A stretch of DNA of 22,044 nucleotides. It comes from Stenotrophomonas sp. Its GTDB lineage: Bacteria; Pseudomonadota; Gammaproteobacteria; Xanthomonadales; Xanthomonadaceae. The DNA is taken from contig DQIG01000329.1 of the NCBI GenBank assembly GCA_003525885.1, positions 715-22,758 of the forward strand, in the 5' to 3' direction. The notes under the pieces are model-generated. The model did not search any database. It saw nothing but the letters and a program-made list of their open reading frames with translations, and was not told the origin of the DNA. The number at the start of each line of letters is the position of its first letter. Position 1 is the stretch's first letter. This document shows positions 1 through 8,453 of this stretch, piece after piece. Both the position numbers and the translations under genes were made by a program.

Positions 1-3000
1 CTGGTGCCGCAGGTCTACCTGCGCCTGCGCCCGGGCGACCTCGACGGCAACGGTGCACTGCTGGCCGGCGCCAATGTCGATATCAAACTGGATAATGGCC
101 TGGTCAACACCGGCAACATCGCCGGGCGCAAGCTGGTGACCATCGATGCCGGCAACATCGAGCACCTGGGCGGCAGCATTTCCGGCCAGTACGTCGGGCT
201 GTCGTCGGACAAGGACATCCGTGTTGTCGGTGCCGCCGTGACGGCCACCGATGCGCTGTCGGTCAAGGCCGCGGGCAATGTCACAGTGGCCTCCACGGTG
301 GAGACACAGCAGGGCGGTGGCACCTACCAGTACGAGACCAACCGCATCGATCGAGTCGCCGGCCTGTATGTAACCAACCCAGGTGGCGACGGCATGCTGT
401 CGGTGGTGGCCGGCGGTGACATCAGCCTGCAGGCCGCACAGATCCGCAACGCCGGCGCCGACGGCCTGACCCAGCTGGCCGCAGGCGGCACTCTGGATGT
501 TGGCGCGATTGCGCTGGATGAACGCCGCGACGCCACCTTCGATGAACGCAACCACCAGCGCAGCAGCAGGACAACACACGCTGCCTCCTCGGTGCAGGGT
601 GCTGGCGATGTGGTGCTGGCCGCTGGCAAGGACATCAACCTGGCCGCTGCGCAGATCAAGGCTGCGGGAGGTTTGGCATTGCAGGCCGGCGGTGACATCA
701 ACAGCCATGCGCTGGTGGACAGCGAGAGCCGCGACTTCTCCAGTGCGGGCAAGCGCAGCTCGCTGCAGGTCAGCCAGCGTGATGAGACGGTGCGCGGCAG
801 CATGTTGCAGGCCGGGGACAATCTGCTGCTGAACGCGGGCCGGGACGTGAACTTCACAGCTGCGTTGGTCGACAGCAATGACGGCACGGTAAGCGTGGCT
901 GCGGGCCGCGACGTCAACCTGCTCTCGGCCAACGAGACGCACGACTACAGCCTGGACAGCTACGAGAAGAAAAAGAAAACGCTCTCCAGCACCACTACCA
1001 CGCGCAGCGTCGACAACAGCGACAGCTATGCCATCGGTACGGCGATCCAGGGCGAGCGCATCAACATCACCGCCGGCCGCGATCTGACTGCGGTTGGTGC
1101 GGTGGTCGATGCCACTGGCAATGTGATTCTGGGAGCGGGCAACAACGTATTGATCACCGCCGCAGAGGACCATCACAGCAGTGAGTCCAGCGAGAGCAAG
1201 AAGAAATCCGGCGTTACCGGGGGCTTCGGCAACGGCGTTGCATCGGTTGGCTATAGCAGCGCGAAGAACAGCAGCACCCGCGCCGAGGAGTCCACCACCC
1301 AGGTGGGATCGGCGATCGCCTCGCGCGACGGCAATGTGCTGATCAATGCTGGCAACACACTGACGATCGAGGCCTCGGACGTCGCCGCAGGCGAGAACCT
1401 GACACTGGTGGGCAAGGACATTGCGCTACTGGCGCGACAGGACACCACGGACAGCCAATCCAGCCAGGCCAGCAAGTCCAGCGGCTTCTCGGTGGGCGTG
1501 ACCTACGACCCGACCAAGGCCTACCGCAGCGCCCGCGATTCGACCACCGACGGCATGGCCGACAGTGGCTCGGCGATGGGGCGGATCACCCGCACCGCTG
1601 AAGGCGCAGCCTCCGGCCTGCGCGCGGCCACCACTTCGACCGTGGTGACCGCCGGCAGCCAGCGCGCCAGCAGCGAGCAGAGCCATTCGACCAGTGATGC
1701 CCGCGTCAGCCAGCTGGCTGCAGGCGGCGATCTCACGTTGATTGCCAACGGCGGCTCGATCCTCAGCCAGGGCACACAGATGTCGGCCGAGGGCAACGCC
1801 GTGTTGCTGGCCACCAAGGATATCGTGTTCGACGTGGCCCACAACACCGAGCGCAGCGACAGCAGCAGCCGTGGCAAGGGCTGGGGCTTTGCCAACAACA
1901 CCAGCGGCCTGCCGTTTGGTACCAACAACTCGCAGAGCCAGGGCAGCGGCAGCAGTGACACCATCACCGGCACGCAGCTGTCGGTCGGCGGCGGCGCGCG
2001 CATGGCCACCACCGAGGGCAACATCAGCCTGACCGCAGCCAACATCGCCGCCGAGAAGGACGTCAGCATCCGTGCGGCCGGTGATCTGCTGGTCCGCAGC
2101 GGGCAGGATACGGTCAGCAACGCCAATACGTCGGACAGCAAGGCGATCGGCACGGTACAGATATCGGATACCGAGAAGTTCTCCGGCTGGCACCGCGAGC
2201 AGCACCAGGACGACAGCGCGCAGGTGTCACAGGTGGCCAGCAGCATCGGCAGTCTGGGCGGCAGCGTGAACCTGACCGCCGGGGGCAAGTACACGCAGAC
2301 GGCCAGCAACGTGGTGGCCGCCAAGGACGTGAACATCACCGCCGCCGAGATCGAGCTATTGACCGCCGACGAAAGCGGCCACTACTCGCAGAGCGACAAG
2401 GACCTGAAGATCGGCGTGTTCGCGCGGGTGAAGTCGCCGTTGATCGACCTGATCAACAACGTGGACGCGGCCCGTCAGTCCGATGATCGCCTGCAGAAGA
2501 TGCAGGGCATGGCAGCGGGCGCCAACGCGTACCAGGCAGCCAGTGCGATCTCGGCGCTGTCCGGCCGTGGCGGCAGTGGCGAACTGTTCCGGGCTGAGGC
2601 CGGCATCGGCTTCAAGACCGCCAACAGCAGTGCCGATGGCAGCAGCCAGGTCTCGCGCGGTTCGACCATCCAGGGCGGCGGCAACGTCAACCTGACCAGC
2701 ACTGCGGGCGACATCCACGTGGTGCAGGGCAACCTCAGCGCGGGCAAGACGCTCAGCCTGGATTCGGCCGGCGACATTCTGCTGGAAGCAGGCAAGGCGC
2801 ATGTGGCCGACCGCAGCAAGAGCAGCAATGCCGGTGCCGAAGTCGGCGTGGGCGTCTCGGTAGGGGCGCAGACCGGCGTGTACGTGTACGCCGAAGCGAG
2901 TGTTGGCAGCAGCAAGGCCAATGCCGAGAGCAGCACCTGGCAGAACACCACGCTGACCGGCAAGAACATTTCGATGAAGGCCGAGGGCGATACCACGCTG

Positions 3001-5628
3001 CGTGGCGCCACGGCGACCGCTGATCGCATCGACGTCAAGACCGGCGGCACGCTGACGATCGAGTCGCTGCAGGACATCGCCGAGAGCATGTCCAGGAACA
3101 GCCAGGTGGGTGGCCGCGTACAGGTGTCGTTCGGCACCGCGTGGAATGCAGACGGTTACGCCAGTGCAGGCAAGGCCAGCGGCAGCTACCAGGGTGTCGG
3201 CCAGCAGAGCGGCCTGTTTGCCGGCAATGGCGGCTACCACGTCGATGCCGGCCACGTGAATCTGGTGGGCGGGGCGATTGCCAGCACCCATGCGGGCAAC
3301 AGCGAACTGACTGCGGGCTCGCTGACGTTCACTGACCTGCAGAACCACATGGACTACACGGCCAGCTCCGGCAGCATCAGTGGTGGTGCGGGCGGGCAGA
3401 TGGATGGCTGGGCGCCCAAGCCGGGAACTGCCGCACCCCGAGGCGGTCCGGGCCTGCCGATGATGGAAAAGGGCAGCGACAGCAGCTCCACTCTGGCCAC
3501 CTTGACCGAGGGCAACATCACCATCGGTGGCAAGCAGACGTCGGCGGCTGAGCTGGGCATCAACACCGACGCCAGTGGAGCGCATCGCGCGCTGGATGCA
3601 TTGCCGGATGCGAACAAGCTGCTGGCAGACCAGCAGGCGATGGCGGCTGCGGCGGGAACGGTGATGGCCACCAGCCAGCAGATTGCCTGGGATATTGGCA
3701 GTGCGGATGCGAAGAAGATCACGGACAAGTATCGGGAGCCGATGAGTCCCGAAGAGAGACGGGCGTTCGATGCCCTTCTTCCCGATGAGCAGTTCAAGCG
3801 CCTGGTCGCGTTCGATGCATCCTACCCCGATGCGCTGGTGACCCAGCAGAAGTGGGCGCCTGATGGTGTCTATGGTCGCGCGCTCGGCGCAGTGACCAGC
3901 GCGTTGGTCGGTGGTGTTGAAGGACAGGGGCTGGGTCAGCTGGGTTCCAACGCGCTGGCACCGTATGCGGCTGAACTGATCGGCAAGACGTTTGACCCGA
4001 ACAAGCAGAGTGCTGTGCCTAGCGAGGCCATGCAGATGCTGTCGCACGCGCTGCTGGGCGCGCTGTTGGCAGAGGCCAATGGTGGCAAGGCGGGGAGTGG
4101 GGCGTTGGCGGCCGGTGGTGGTGAGTTGGCGGCGAAGTTCCTGGGAGACTACTACGCACGCCAGAATGGAGGACAGCTGAGTCCCGAGCAGGAACAGAAG
4201 ATCAAAGTACTGGGGCAGGCCGTTGGAGCGATGGCTGGTGGAATCGGTGGAGATGGCGCGATGGGAGCGGCTTTGGGGGCCACTATTGCCAAGAACTCCG
4301 TCGAGAACAACTACCTGAATCATGCGGAGCGCATGCAGTTCCTGGACGCCATGCTGAGCTGCACGAAGAGCGGTGAACGCTGCGGCGAGAAGGAAGAACT
4401 CGCTGCGTTGTCCGACGCGAGGAATTCGGCCTTGATTGCCGCGTGCACGGGAGCGGCGAACTCGTCAGCGTGCCAGGCGGAGAAGTCCAAACTGGGAGAT
4501 GCGTACTGGACGCTCGCACACGGTGAATCCGTCTATACCCAGTGGATCAAGGACAACGGGCTTGCCTTGGCTGAGGCAGCACTGACGAAGGGGAATGGAG
4601 GCAAGATCGCGTCGGATCTCCTCACTCATACTTCTTTGATCGATGGCAAGTACAAGATCACCTGCGCCGCCGCCGGACGATGCGATGCGTTCACTGCGGG
4701 TGCACTGGTCCTGGATGGACGAATGCAGGAGGCGATGACCAATTTCGCCATCAATCTGTTGTTTGACAAAGCTGGGGCTGCTGCGGGTGTTACCACCAAC
4801 GCGGGCGGCATGGTGATGGACGTGGCCAAGATGAACCAGATCTATGCCACTGTGGAGAGTTTCAAGCAAGCCAAGCATGACTATGATCGTGCGCTGGAAA
4901 TAGGTGGGTGGGGCCTCGTCAAGGAGAAGGGGATCGGCGCCTGGTCATCCATCACTGGCTACTTCGGAAATGGCTGGGATGCGGCGACCTACGAGCTCGG
5001 TCTGAACCAGAAGTGGAACCTTGCGGATGTTGCGGGCAACGGTTTCACCAAGGGCGATATGGGGCTTGATGCTGCACTGGCCGTGGTCAGTTTGGGTGAC
5101 ATCACTGCAATCCGCGCTGCGGCCAAGGCGAGGAAGCTGGCGGCGCTGGAAGGGCAAGCATCAAAGGGGCTGGTAGAGCTGGAGATTGAGGCCCTCAATA
5201 GAATCTCCAGTAATCCGAATGGACCAGATTTGACTGGGAGGGTGCCAGGTTCCAATTTCAATACGGTCGCCGTTCGTGGTCTCGACGGTGGGGTATTGCC
5301 TGGAAGGCCGATTGGTGGTCCTGGTACACCTAGAGAAATGCCGTCCAGTCCTAACCCTACTGCCACAGCTGAAAACTTCGTTATCCAGCTCTTCGGATCC
5401 GCGCCTGTGAACAAGAAGCCCATGACCGGATGCGCTGGTTGCTGGAGGGCCCAGTTGCCCGATGGTGGGTGGGTAACTTATCGTCCTGCAGGCCAAGCCA
5501 GTCACCAAACGGCATCCACTACGGCGACTGTCGAGATAAATAGTGCACGAGTTAATTCTCTGAACGCCAATAAGGCTAAGGATCAGATTTTGAAACTGAA
5601 GTTCCCTGTGAGAAGTGAGGTGCCATGA
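1..5628 (+). CDS. CdiA/FhaB-like haemagglutinin-repeat exoprotein with C-terminal toxin (5' truncated)
   Basis: This is a two-partner-secretion type exoprotein that should form a surface beta-helical filament and deliver a C-terminal toxin. The frame is open from base 1, so the N-terminal signal and TPS domain lie outside the window. Counting from base 1, residues 1 to about 1150 are degenerate haemagglutinin repeats: short G-G-x-(I/V)-x-(L/I)-x-A-G-x-(D/N)-(I/V) strands interrupted by Ser-rich insertions. Residues about 1240-1430 are an Ala/Gly-rich pretoxin region ending in the VENN motif at 1434-1437. The 440 or so residues after VENN are longer than a usual CdiA-CT. GC content visibly falls after about nt 5150. 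The last 80 residues include C1811-x-x-C1814-W and a GGWVTYRPAGQAS segment, and I cannot assign them to a named toxin family. The stop overlaps the next gene's ATG (ATGA), as expected of toxin and immunity genes. The exoprotein class is sure; the toxin activity is unknown. Confidence 0.93.
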   Translation: MVPQVYLRLRPGDLDGNGALLAGANVDIKLDNGLVNTGNIAGRKLVTIDAGNIEHLGGSISGQYVGLSSDKDIRVVGAAVTATDALSVKAAGNVTVASTVETQQGGGTYQYETNRIDRVAGLYVTNPGGDGMLSVVAGGDISLQAAQIRNAGADGLTQLAAGGTLDVGAIALDERRDATFDERNHQRSSRTTHAASSVQGAGDVVLAAGKDINLAAAQIKAAGGLALQAGGDINSHALVDSESRDFSSAGKRSSLQVSQRDETVRGSMLQAGDNLLLNAGRDVNFTAALVDSNDGTVSVAAGRDVNLLSANETHDYSLDSYEKKKKTLSSTTTTRSVDNSDSYAIGTAIQGERINITAGRDLTAVGAVVDATGNVILGAGNNVLITAAEDHHSSESSESKKKSGVTGGFGNGVASVGYSSAKNSSTRAEESTTQVGSAIASRDGNVLINAGNTLTIEASDVAAGENLTLVGKDIALLARQDTTDSQSSQASKSSGFSVGVTYDPTKAYRSARDSTTDGMADSGSAMGRITRTAEGAASGLRAATTSTVVTAGSQRASSEQSHSTSDARVSQLAAGGDLTLIANGGSILSQGTQMSAEGNAVLLATKDIVFDVAHNTERSDSSSRGKGWGFANNTSGLPFGTNNSQSQGSGSSDTITGTQLSVGGGARMATTEGNISLTAANIAAEKDVSIRAAGDLLVRSGQDTVSNANTSDSKAIGTVQISDTEKFSGWHREQHQDDSAQVSQVASSIGSLGGSVNLTAGGKYTQTASNVVAAKDVNITAAEIELLTADESGHYSQSDKDLKIGVFARVKSPLIDLINNVDAARQSDDRLQKMQGMAAGANAYQAASAISALSGRGGSGELFRAEAGIGFKTANSSADGSSQVSRGSTIQGGGNVNLTSTAGDIHVVQGNLSAGKTLSLDSAGDILLEAGKAHVADRSKSSNAGAEVGVGVSVGAQTGVYVYAEASVGSSKANAESSTWQNTTLTGKNISMKAEGDTTLRGATATADRIDVKTGGTLTIESLQDIAESMSRNSQVGGRVQVSFGTAWNADGYASAGKASGSYQGVGQQSGLFAGNGGYHVDAGHVNLVGGAIASTHAGNSELTAGSLTFTDLQNHMDYTASSGSISGGAGGQMDGWAPKPGTAAPRGGPGLPMMEKGSDSSSTLATLTEGNITIGGKQTSAAELGINTDASGAHRALDALPDANKLLADQQAMAAAAGTVMATSQQIAWDIGSADAKKITDKYREPMSPEERRAFDALLPDEQFKRLVAFDASYPDALVTQQKWAPDGVYGRALGAVTSALVGGVEGQGLGQLGSNALAPYAAELIGKTFDPNKQSAVPSEAMQMLSHALLGALLAEANGGKAGSGALAAGGGELAAKFLGDYYARQNGGQLSPEQEQKIKVLGQAVGAMAGGIGGDGAMGAALGATIAKNSVENNYLNHAERMQFLDAMLSCTKSGERCGEKEELAALSDARNSALIAACTGAANSSACQAEKSKLGDAYWTLAHGESVYTQWIKDNGLALAEAALTKGNGGKIASDLLTHTSLIDGKYKITCAAAGRCDAFTAGALVLDGRMQEAMTNFAINLLFDKAGAAAGVTTNAGGMVMDVAKMNQIYATVESFKQAKHDYDRALEIGGWGLVKEKGIGAWSSITGYFGNGWDAATYELGLNQKWNLADVAGNGFTKGDMGLDAALAVVSLGDITAIRAAAKARKLAALEGQASKGLVELEIEALNRISSNPNGPDLTGRVPGSNFNTVAVRGLDGGVLPGRPIGGPGTPREMPSSPNPTATAENFVIQLFGSAPVNKKPMTGCAGCWRAQLPDGGWVTYRPAGQASHQTASTTATVEINSARVNSLNANKAKDQILKLKFPVRSEVP

Positions 5629-6089
5629 GTTTGCATGAATCGATTGATATTTTCGAGGCAACTGAGTGGTACGTGTATTTGCTCAGTTTGGATGAATATT
5701 CGCCCCATGCGCTTTTGGGCGTGGGTGAGGGGGTTAGTAACGATGCAAAATGGCAGTTTGCGGTTGATTTGACACTCAGGTGTCTTGTTTCAGGGGTGTG
5801 GAAGTTCTCAGTCCCAAACATTCTTGATGAGCTTGGGTTGACCAGTGCTGAGGAGTTCTGTGCTCGACTGTCGCAGTTCGATCCATTTGCGCTTTCCGAA
5901 GATGGGGAGAAGTATTGGCTTGATTCCTATATGGTTGCTTCTTCGGTATCCTCTAGCATGGTTTCAAGGTACTTGATTTCTGCCGATGGACCCGTGTTCT
6001 CGTCCGGATTCTTTGAGGAGATTGATGGATTGTTTTCTCTGTCGGGAGTGGCATGGTGTGAAGGTTCTCTTATATTGATTTCTTCCTGA
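5625..6089 (+). CDS. candidate cognate immunity protein (CdiI-type)
   Basis: This gene encodes a 154-residue acidic protein with no signal peptide or membrane segment, so it is probably cytosolic. It is not recognised as a named family. The function is inferred from position: its ATG overlaps the TGA of the toxin-bearing exoprotein in an ATGA junction, and a purine-rich GAAGTGAGG at 5612-5620 supplies the ribosome site from inside the toxin end. Base composition is clearly lower in GC than the exoprotein body but matches the toxin tip, as expected if toxin and immunity genes moved as one cassette. It should bind and neutralise the C-terminal toxin of the upstream gene in sibling cells. It could instead be an unrelated small protein, but the junction argues against that. 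Confidence 0.85.
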   Translation: MSLHESIDIFEATEWYVYLLSLDEYSPHALLGVGEGVSNDAKWQFAVDLTLRCLVSGVWKFSVPNILDELGLTSAEEFCARLSQFDPFALSEDGEKYWLDSYMVASSVSSSMVSRYLISADGPVFSSGFFEEIDGLFSLSGVAWCEGSLILISS

Positions 6090-6091
6090 TT

Positions 6092-6423
6092 AAACTGGCG
6101 ACAGCGGCTCCACCCTGCCGCCTTGACCGAGGGTAATACCGCCATCGGTGGCAAACGGACGTCGGCGGCAGAGCTGGGCATCAATACGGATGCCAGTGGA
6201 GCGCATCGCGCGCTGGACGTGTTGCCGGATGCGAGCAAATAGCAGGCGATGGAGGCTGCGGCGGGGGACGGTGATGGCCACCGGTCAGCAGATTGCCTGA
6301 GATGCCGGTGTCAAGGCTGTAGCTATTCGAGATCTTCATGGCGTTCAGTACTTTAGTCCTTTCTCCACGGTTGAGTGAAATTTCTCGGGTGATGTTGTAG
6401 TTCCGAGGGGAGTGCAAAAGTGA
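6092..6423 (+). pseudogene. decayed duplicate of the CdiA pretoxin segment fused to a toxin-like tail
   Basis: Bases 6092-6312 are a diverged copy of 3469-3702 in the exoprotein gene; TTGACCGAGGG, ATCGGTGGCAA, GTGGAGCGCATCGCGCGCTG and CAGCAGATTGCCTG recur in order. The copy is broken by a 1-nt loss near 6115, an internal deletion at the AACAAGCTGCTGGCA site that leaves a TAG (6239-6241), and a Trp-to-stop change (TGA 6298-6300). From 6304 the same frame leaves the homology and reads 24 codons containing AIRDLHGVQYFSPFSTVE, a TGA at 6376-6378, then 14 codons ending in VVVPRGVQK and a second TGA at 6421-6423. That last stop overlaps the GTG of the next gene. I read this as the scar of a displaced CdiA-CT cassette. 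It fills most of the stretch from 6090 to 6419, where I see no intact gene. Confidence 0.8.
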
Positions 6424-6791
6424 AATTGAGGGTTAGTTTTCCAGATAATCTAGCTTCTGAAGATCTGATAAATCAGGAGCGAATTCCATGCTTGTGTAAA
6501 GTGGCTGATTGCTTTGAGGTGGTCATTTTCGATAGTAGTCCTGAAGTCACAGGTGTTATTGAGGAGTGGGATCGTCGGGAGCTGGCGCTGCGTGCGGTTG
6601 CGGGCGCCGGCGGGAAGTACTCTCATTGTGCGAGAGGGCTTATTACGATTCGGCCGGTGAGCTTGGGCCTCTATGACGTTATTGATCTGCAGTTCTTCTA
6701 TGCCAGCATGGGTTGGTGTCCGGTGATTCGGGATGGGGAGTACGCCCCGCCAGTATCTTACGAGGGTGACGGCTGGGGAGTTAGTAGCTAG
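6420..6791 (+). CDS. orphan immunity-like hypothetical protein
   Basis: This gene encodes a 123-residue soluble protein of no family I recognise. The start is GTG at 6420 with a strong GAGGGGAG ribosome site at 6405-6412. It overlaps the terminal TGA of the toxin-like tail remnant in a GTGA junction, the same layout as the intact toxin and immunity pair upstream. The protein is acidic, without a signal peptide or transmembrane helix, and contains a hydrophobic, aromatic stretch (residues about 85-108). Lower GC than the housekeeping genes in this window and its position after a broken pretoxin module suggest an immunity gene retained after its toxin was lost. The role is inference from context only. 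Confidence 0.7.
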   Translation: MKLRVSFPDNLASEDLINQERIPCLCKVADCFEVVIFDSSPEVTGVIEEWDRRELALRAVAGAGGKYSHCARGLITIRPVSLGLYDVIDLQFFYASMGWCPVIRDGEYAPPVSYEGDGWGVSS

Positions 6792-6959
6792 GGCCATGCT
6801 GTCTCTTTGTTGGGTCCAATTTTTGGTGGCGTAGGAGTGGTTGGTGTGCTGGCGTAATTCAATTTTATTGCGCGTCGTTGTTGCTGGTCGGTGAATTTAA
6901 AGTCGTGGCGATTTGGCCAATCCGCTTTGCAGTAATGCGACTATCAGTGGATTCCGTGC

Positions 6960-7385
6960 TTGGATCAAGAATCAGTGCGGATGGGTATTGCGTTCGCTTC
7001 TGTTTGTCTGAATTATTGCTTTGTGTGGGTTGAATGGGGAAGCGGCGGGTTCCTGTTCTCCCTGCCTGGCGATGATCGCGCTGGTGATATGGCTGCGCTC
7101 TCTATTACGATCGGGGGCGGGGTTGTGCGGGCGCTCAAGGTTTATGCATTGGGAATGCCGTGGGATGTCGTTGCACGTAAGTCCTATCGTGGACTTGCAT
7201 TAGGTTCAATTGGCCTGGGAAGTCTGGTTTCTGATTTTCTTGGGTTCACCGAGTTGCATTTCGATGGAGCGGAGGAGTGGTTCTGCAGCGGAGGTGATTA
7301 CGGGGTCCTCGAAATTTCCGGTTGGGGTGTGCCACTCGAGGATGAGCCGGAGCAGGTCGTGACTGCAATCTGCGTTGTGGCTTGA
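6960..7385 (+). CDS. orphan immunity-like hypothetical protein, start uncertain, possibly frameshifted
   Basis: The open frame gives up to 141 residues and is not recognised. It is rich in Gly, Val and aromatic residues, with an acidic C-terminal third containing GAEEWFCSGGDYGVLEISGW. The first in-frame start is TTG at 6960, with GTG 6975 and ATG 6981 as alternatives; none has a convincing ribosome site. An ATG at 6935 in another frame overlaps a TAA (TAATG, 6933-6937) and reads about 32 codons before stopping, so the original gene may have begun there and suffered a frameshift. Composition matches the neighbouring low-GC genes. I treat it as a probable orphan immunity gene that may already be a pseudogene. 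The flanks 6792-6959 and 7386-7515 show no further intact gene. Confidence 0.5.
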   Translation: MDQESVRMGIAFASVCLNYCFVWVEWGSGGFLFSLPGDDRAGDMAALSITIGGGVVRALKVYALGMPWDVVARKSYRGLALGSIGLGSLVSDFLGFTELHFDGAEEWFCSGGDYGVLEISGWGVPLEDEPEQVVTAICVVA

Positions 7386-7515
7386 GGGTGCTTCCGGTCG
7401 TTGCATTGAGTTCGTGAAAAGCCGCGCTTGACTGCAGGCAGGGGCACCTCAATGGCCGGGATGCTACGTGGGAATCGGTCTTGATTGATTTCGTTTCGAG
7501 TTTGGATAAAAGATA

Positions 7516-8397
7516 ATGAGAGTAAGGATTGAGCCCACCTTCGGCAGCGCCGACGGCGAAGCAGTACAGCGCACAGATGCAGCCTCCGATGGGCTGAGCG
7601 AAAAGGACGCACTGGCGATCGTGGTAGGGGACAGGTTCTCCACCTATCTCCACTACTGGAGGCTGTACGAAGCAAGCGGCAGGGCGCCAAGGCGATGGAA
7701 CTGGCCGGCATTCCTGTTCTCGTCACTCTGGTTCTTCTTCCGGCGCATGCATGCGTGGGGAGCGATCTGGTTCATCCTTTCGCCGTTGATGATGACCGCC
7801 TTCGTGCTGATGGGGCTGCCATGGTTGTCTTTGCTCTCGTTCGTGGTGTTTCGCGTACTTGCTGGAATCCTGGCGAATCCGCTGTACCTGGCGCACTGCC
7901 GAAGGATTGTCCGCAAGGTTGATGCCGAGCATCGCGGGGCGCATCGGCGGCACCTTGAGCTGCAGAAGGCTGGTGGTGTCAGCTACACCGCTCTGGTGAT
8001 CGCCTTGGCAGTAACGGCCTCACAGAACGCCCTGATCAATCTGATCGTTAGTTCGATATCAGGGCCAACGCCCACGCAGTCCGCTGTGCACGTGGCGGCG
8101 AACCCGCCGGATCTGCCGGACCCGCAGATCGAGGAAGCGGAGCGGGTGGCGTACCAGGAGCAAATGCGTGCGATCGCAATGACGGCGTGGCCAGCGGGCG
8201 TTCCAACCGAGGGTAATGCCTGCATTGTCGAGCTGCGCCTGGCGCCCCCGGGGCGCGTGCTGGAGGCCACTGTTCTGGAGCCCTGCACGTTGAACGATGC
8301 CCAACGCGAGATGATGCTGGGTGAAATCAGGCGCACGGACTTCACGATCGAGGGGAAGATGCGGTTCTTCAACAGGCATACCCTCATTGGATTGTGA
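7516..8397 (+). CDS. DUF2628-like membrane protein with TolA-C-like tail
   Basis: This 293-residue protein has an N-terminal part that fits the DUF2628 pattern: a short soluble lead, the W-N-W-P-A-F-L-F-S-S-L-W-F segment (61-73), and hydrophobic helices at about 80-100 and 102-122. A further predicted membrane helix lies at about 156-180. A Pro-rich linker (183-205) then leads to a domain whose pattern (YQEQMRAIAMTAWPAG, then CIVELRLAPPGRVLEATVL) resembles the C-terminal domain of TolA/TonB-like proteins, probably in the periplasm. The ATG at 7516 overlaps a TAA (TAATG) and has only a weak purine-rich upstream site. The gene sits inside the immunity-gene array, so it may be a membrane immunity protein or simply a neighbour. 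Domain calls are by eye; the function is unknown. Confidence 0.75.
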   Translation: MRVRIEPTFGSADGEAVQRTDAASDGLSEKDALAIVVGDRFSTYLHYWRLYEASGRAPRRWNWPAFLFSSLWFFFRRMHAWGAIWFILSPLMMTAFVLMGLPWLSLLSFVVFRVLAGILANPLYLAHCRRIVRKVDAEHRGAHRRHLELQKAGGVSYTALVIALAVTASQNALINLIVSSISGPTPTQSAVHVAANPPDLPDPQIEEAERVAYQEQMRAIAMTAWPAGVPTEGNACIVELRLAPPGRVLEATVLEPCTLNDAQREMMLGEIRRTDFTIEGKMRFFNRHTLIGL

Positions 8398-8453
8398 TTG
8401 CTGACATCCGGCGAGGATGGTTCCGGAAATGGGGTCATGCAGGGAGATTATTG

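Noticed and set aside
2356..4323. A 655-codon open frame on the minus strand inside the exoprotein gene
   Set aside because: It is an antisense shadow of high-GC coding DNA; it reads an Arg/Gln/His-rich composition with no domain pattern and no ribosome site.
1..5628. Tandem nucleotide repeats within the exoprotein gene as a repeat array
   Set aside because: The similarity is at protein level (degenerate haemagglutinin repeats); I see no DNA-level direct repeat array and no CRISPR-like spacing.
6789..6857. Read-through of the TAG ending the 6420 gene into a 22-codon hydrophobic stretch (LLGPIFGGVGVVGVLA)
   Set aside because: Short and without support for stop suppression; it may be chance or the end of a once longer gene, but the evidence is too thin to annotate.
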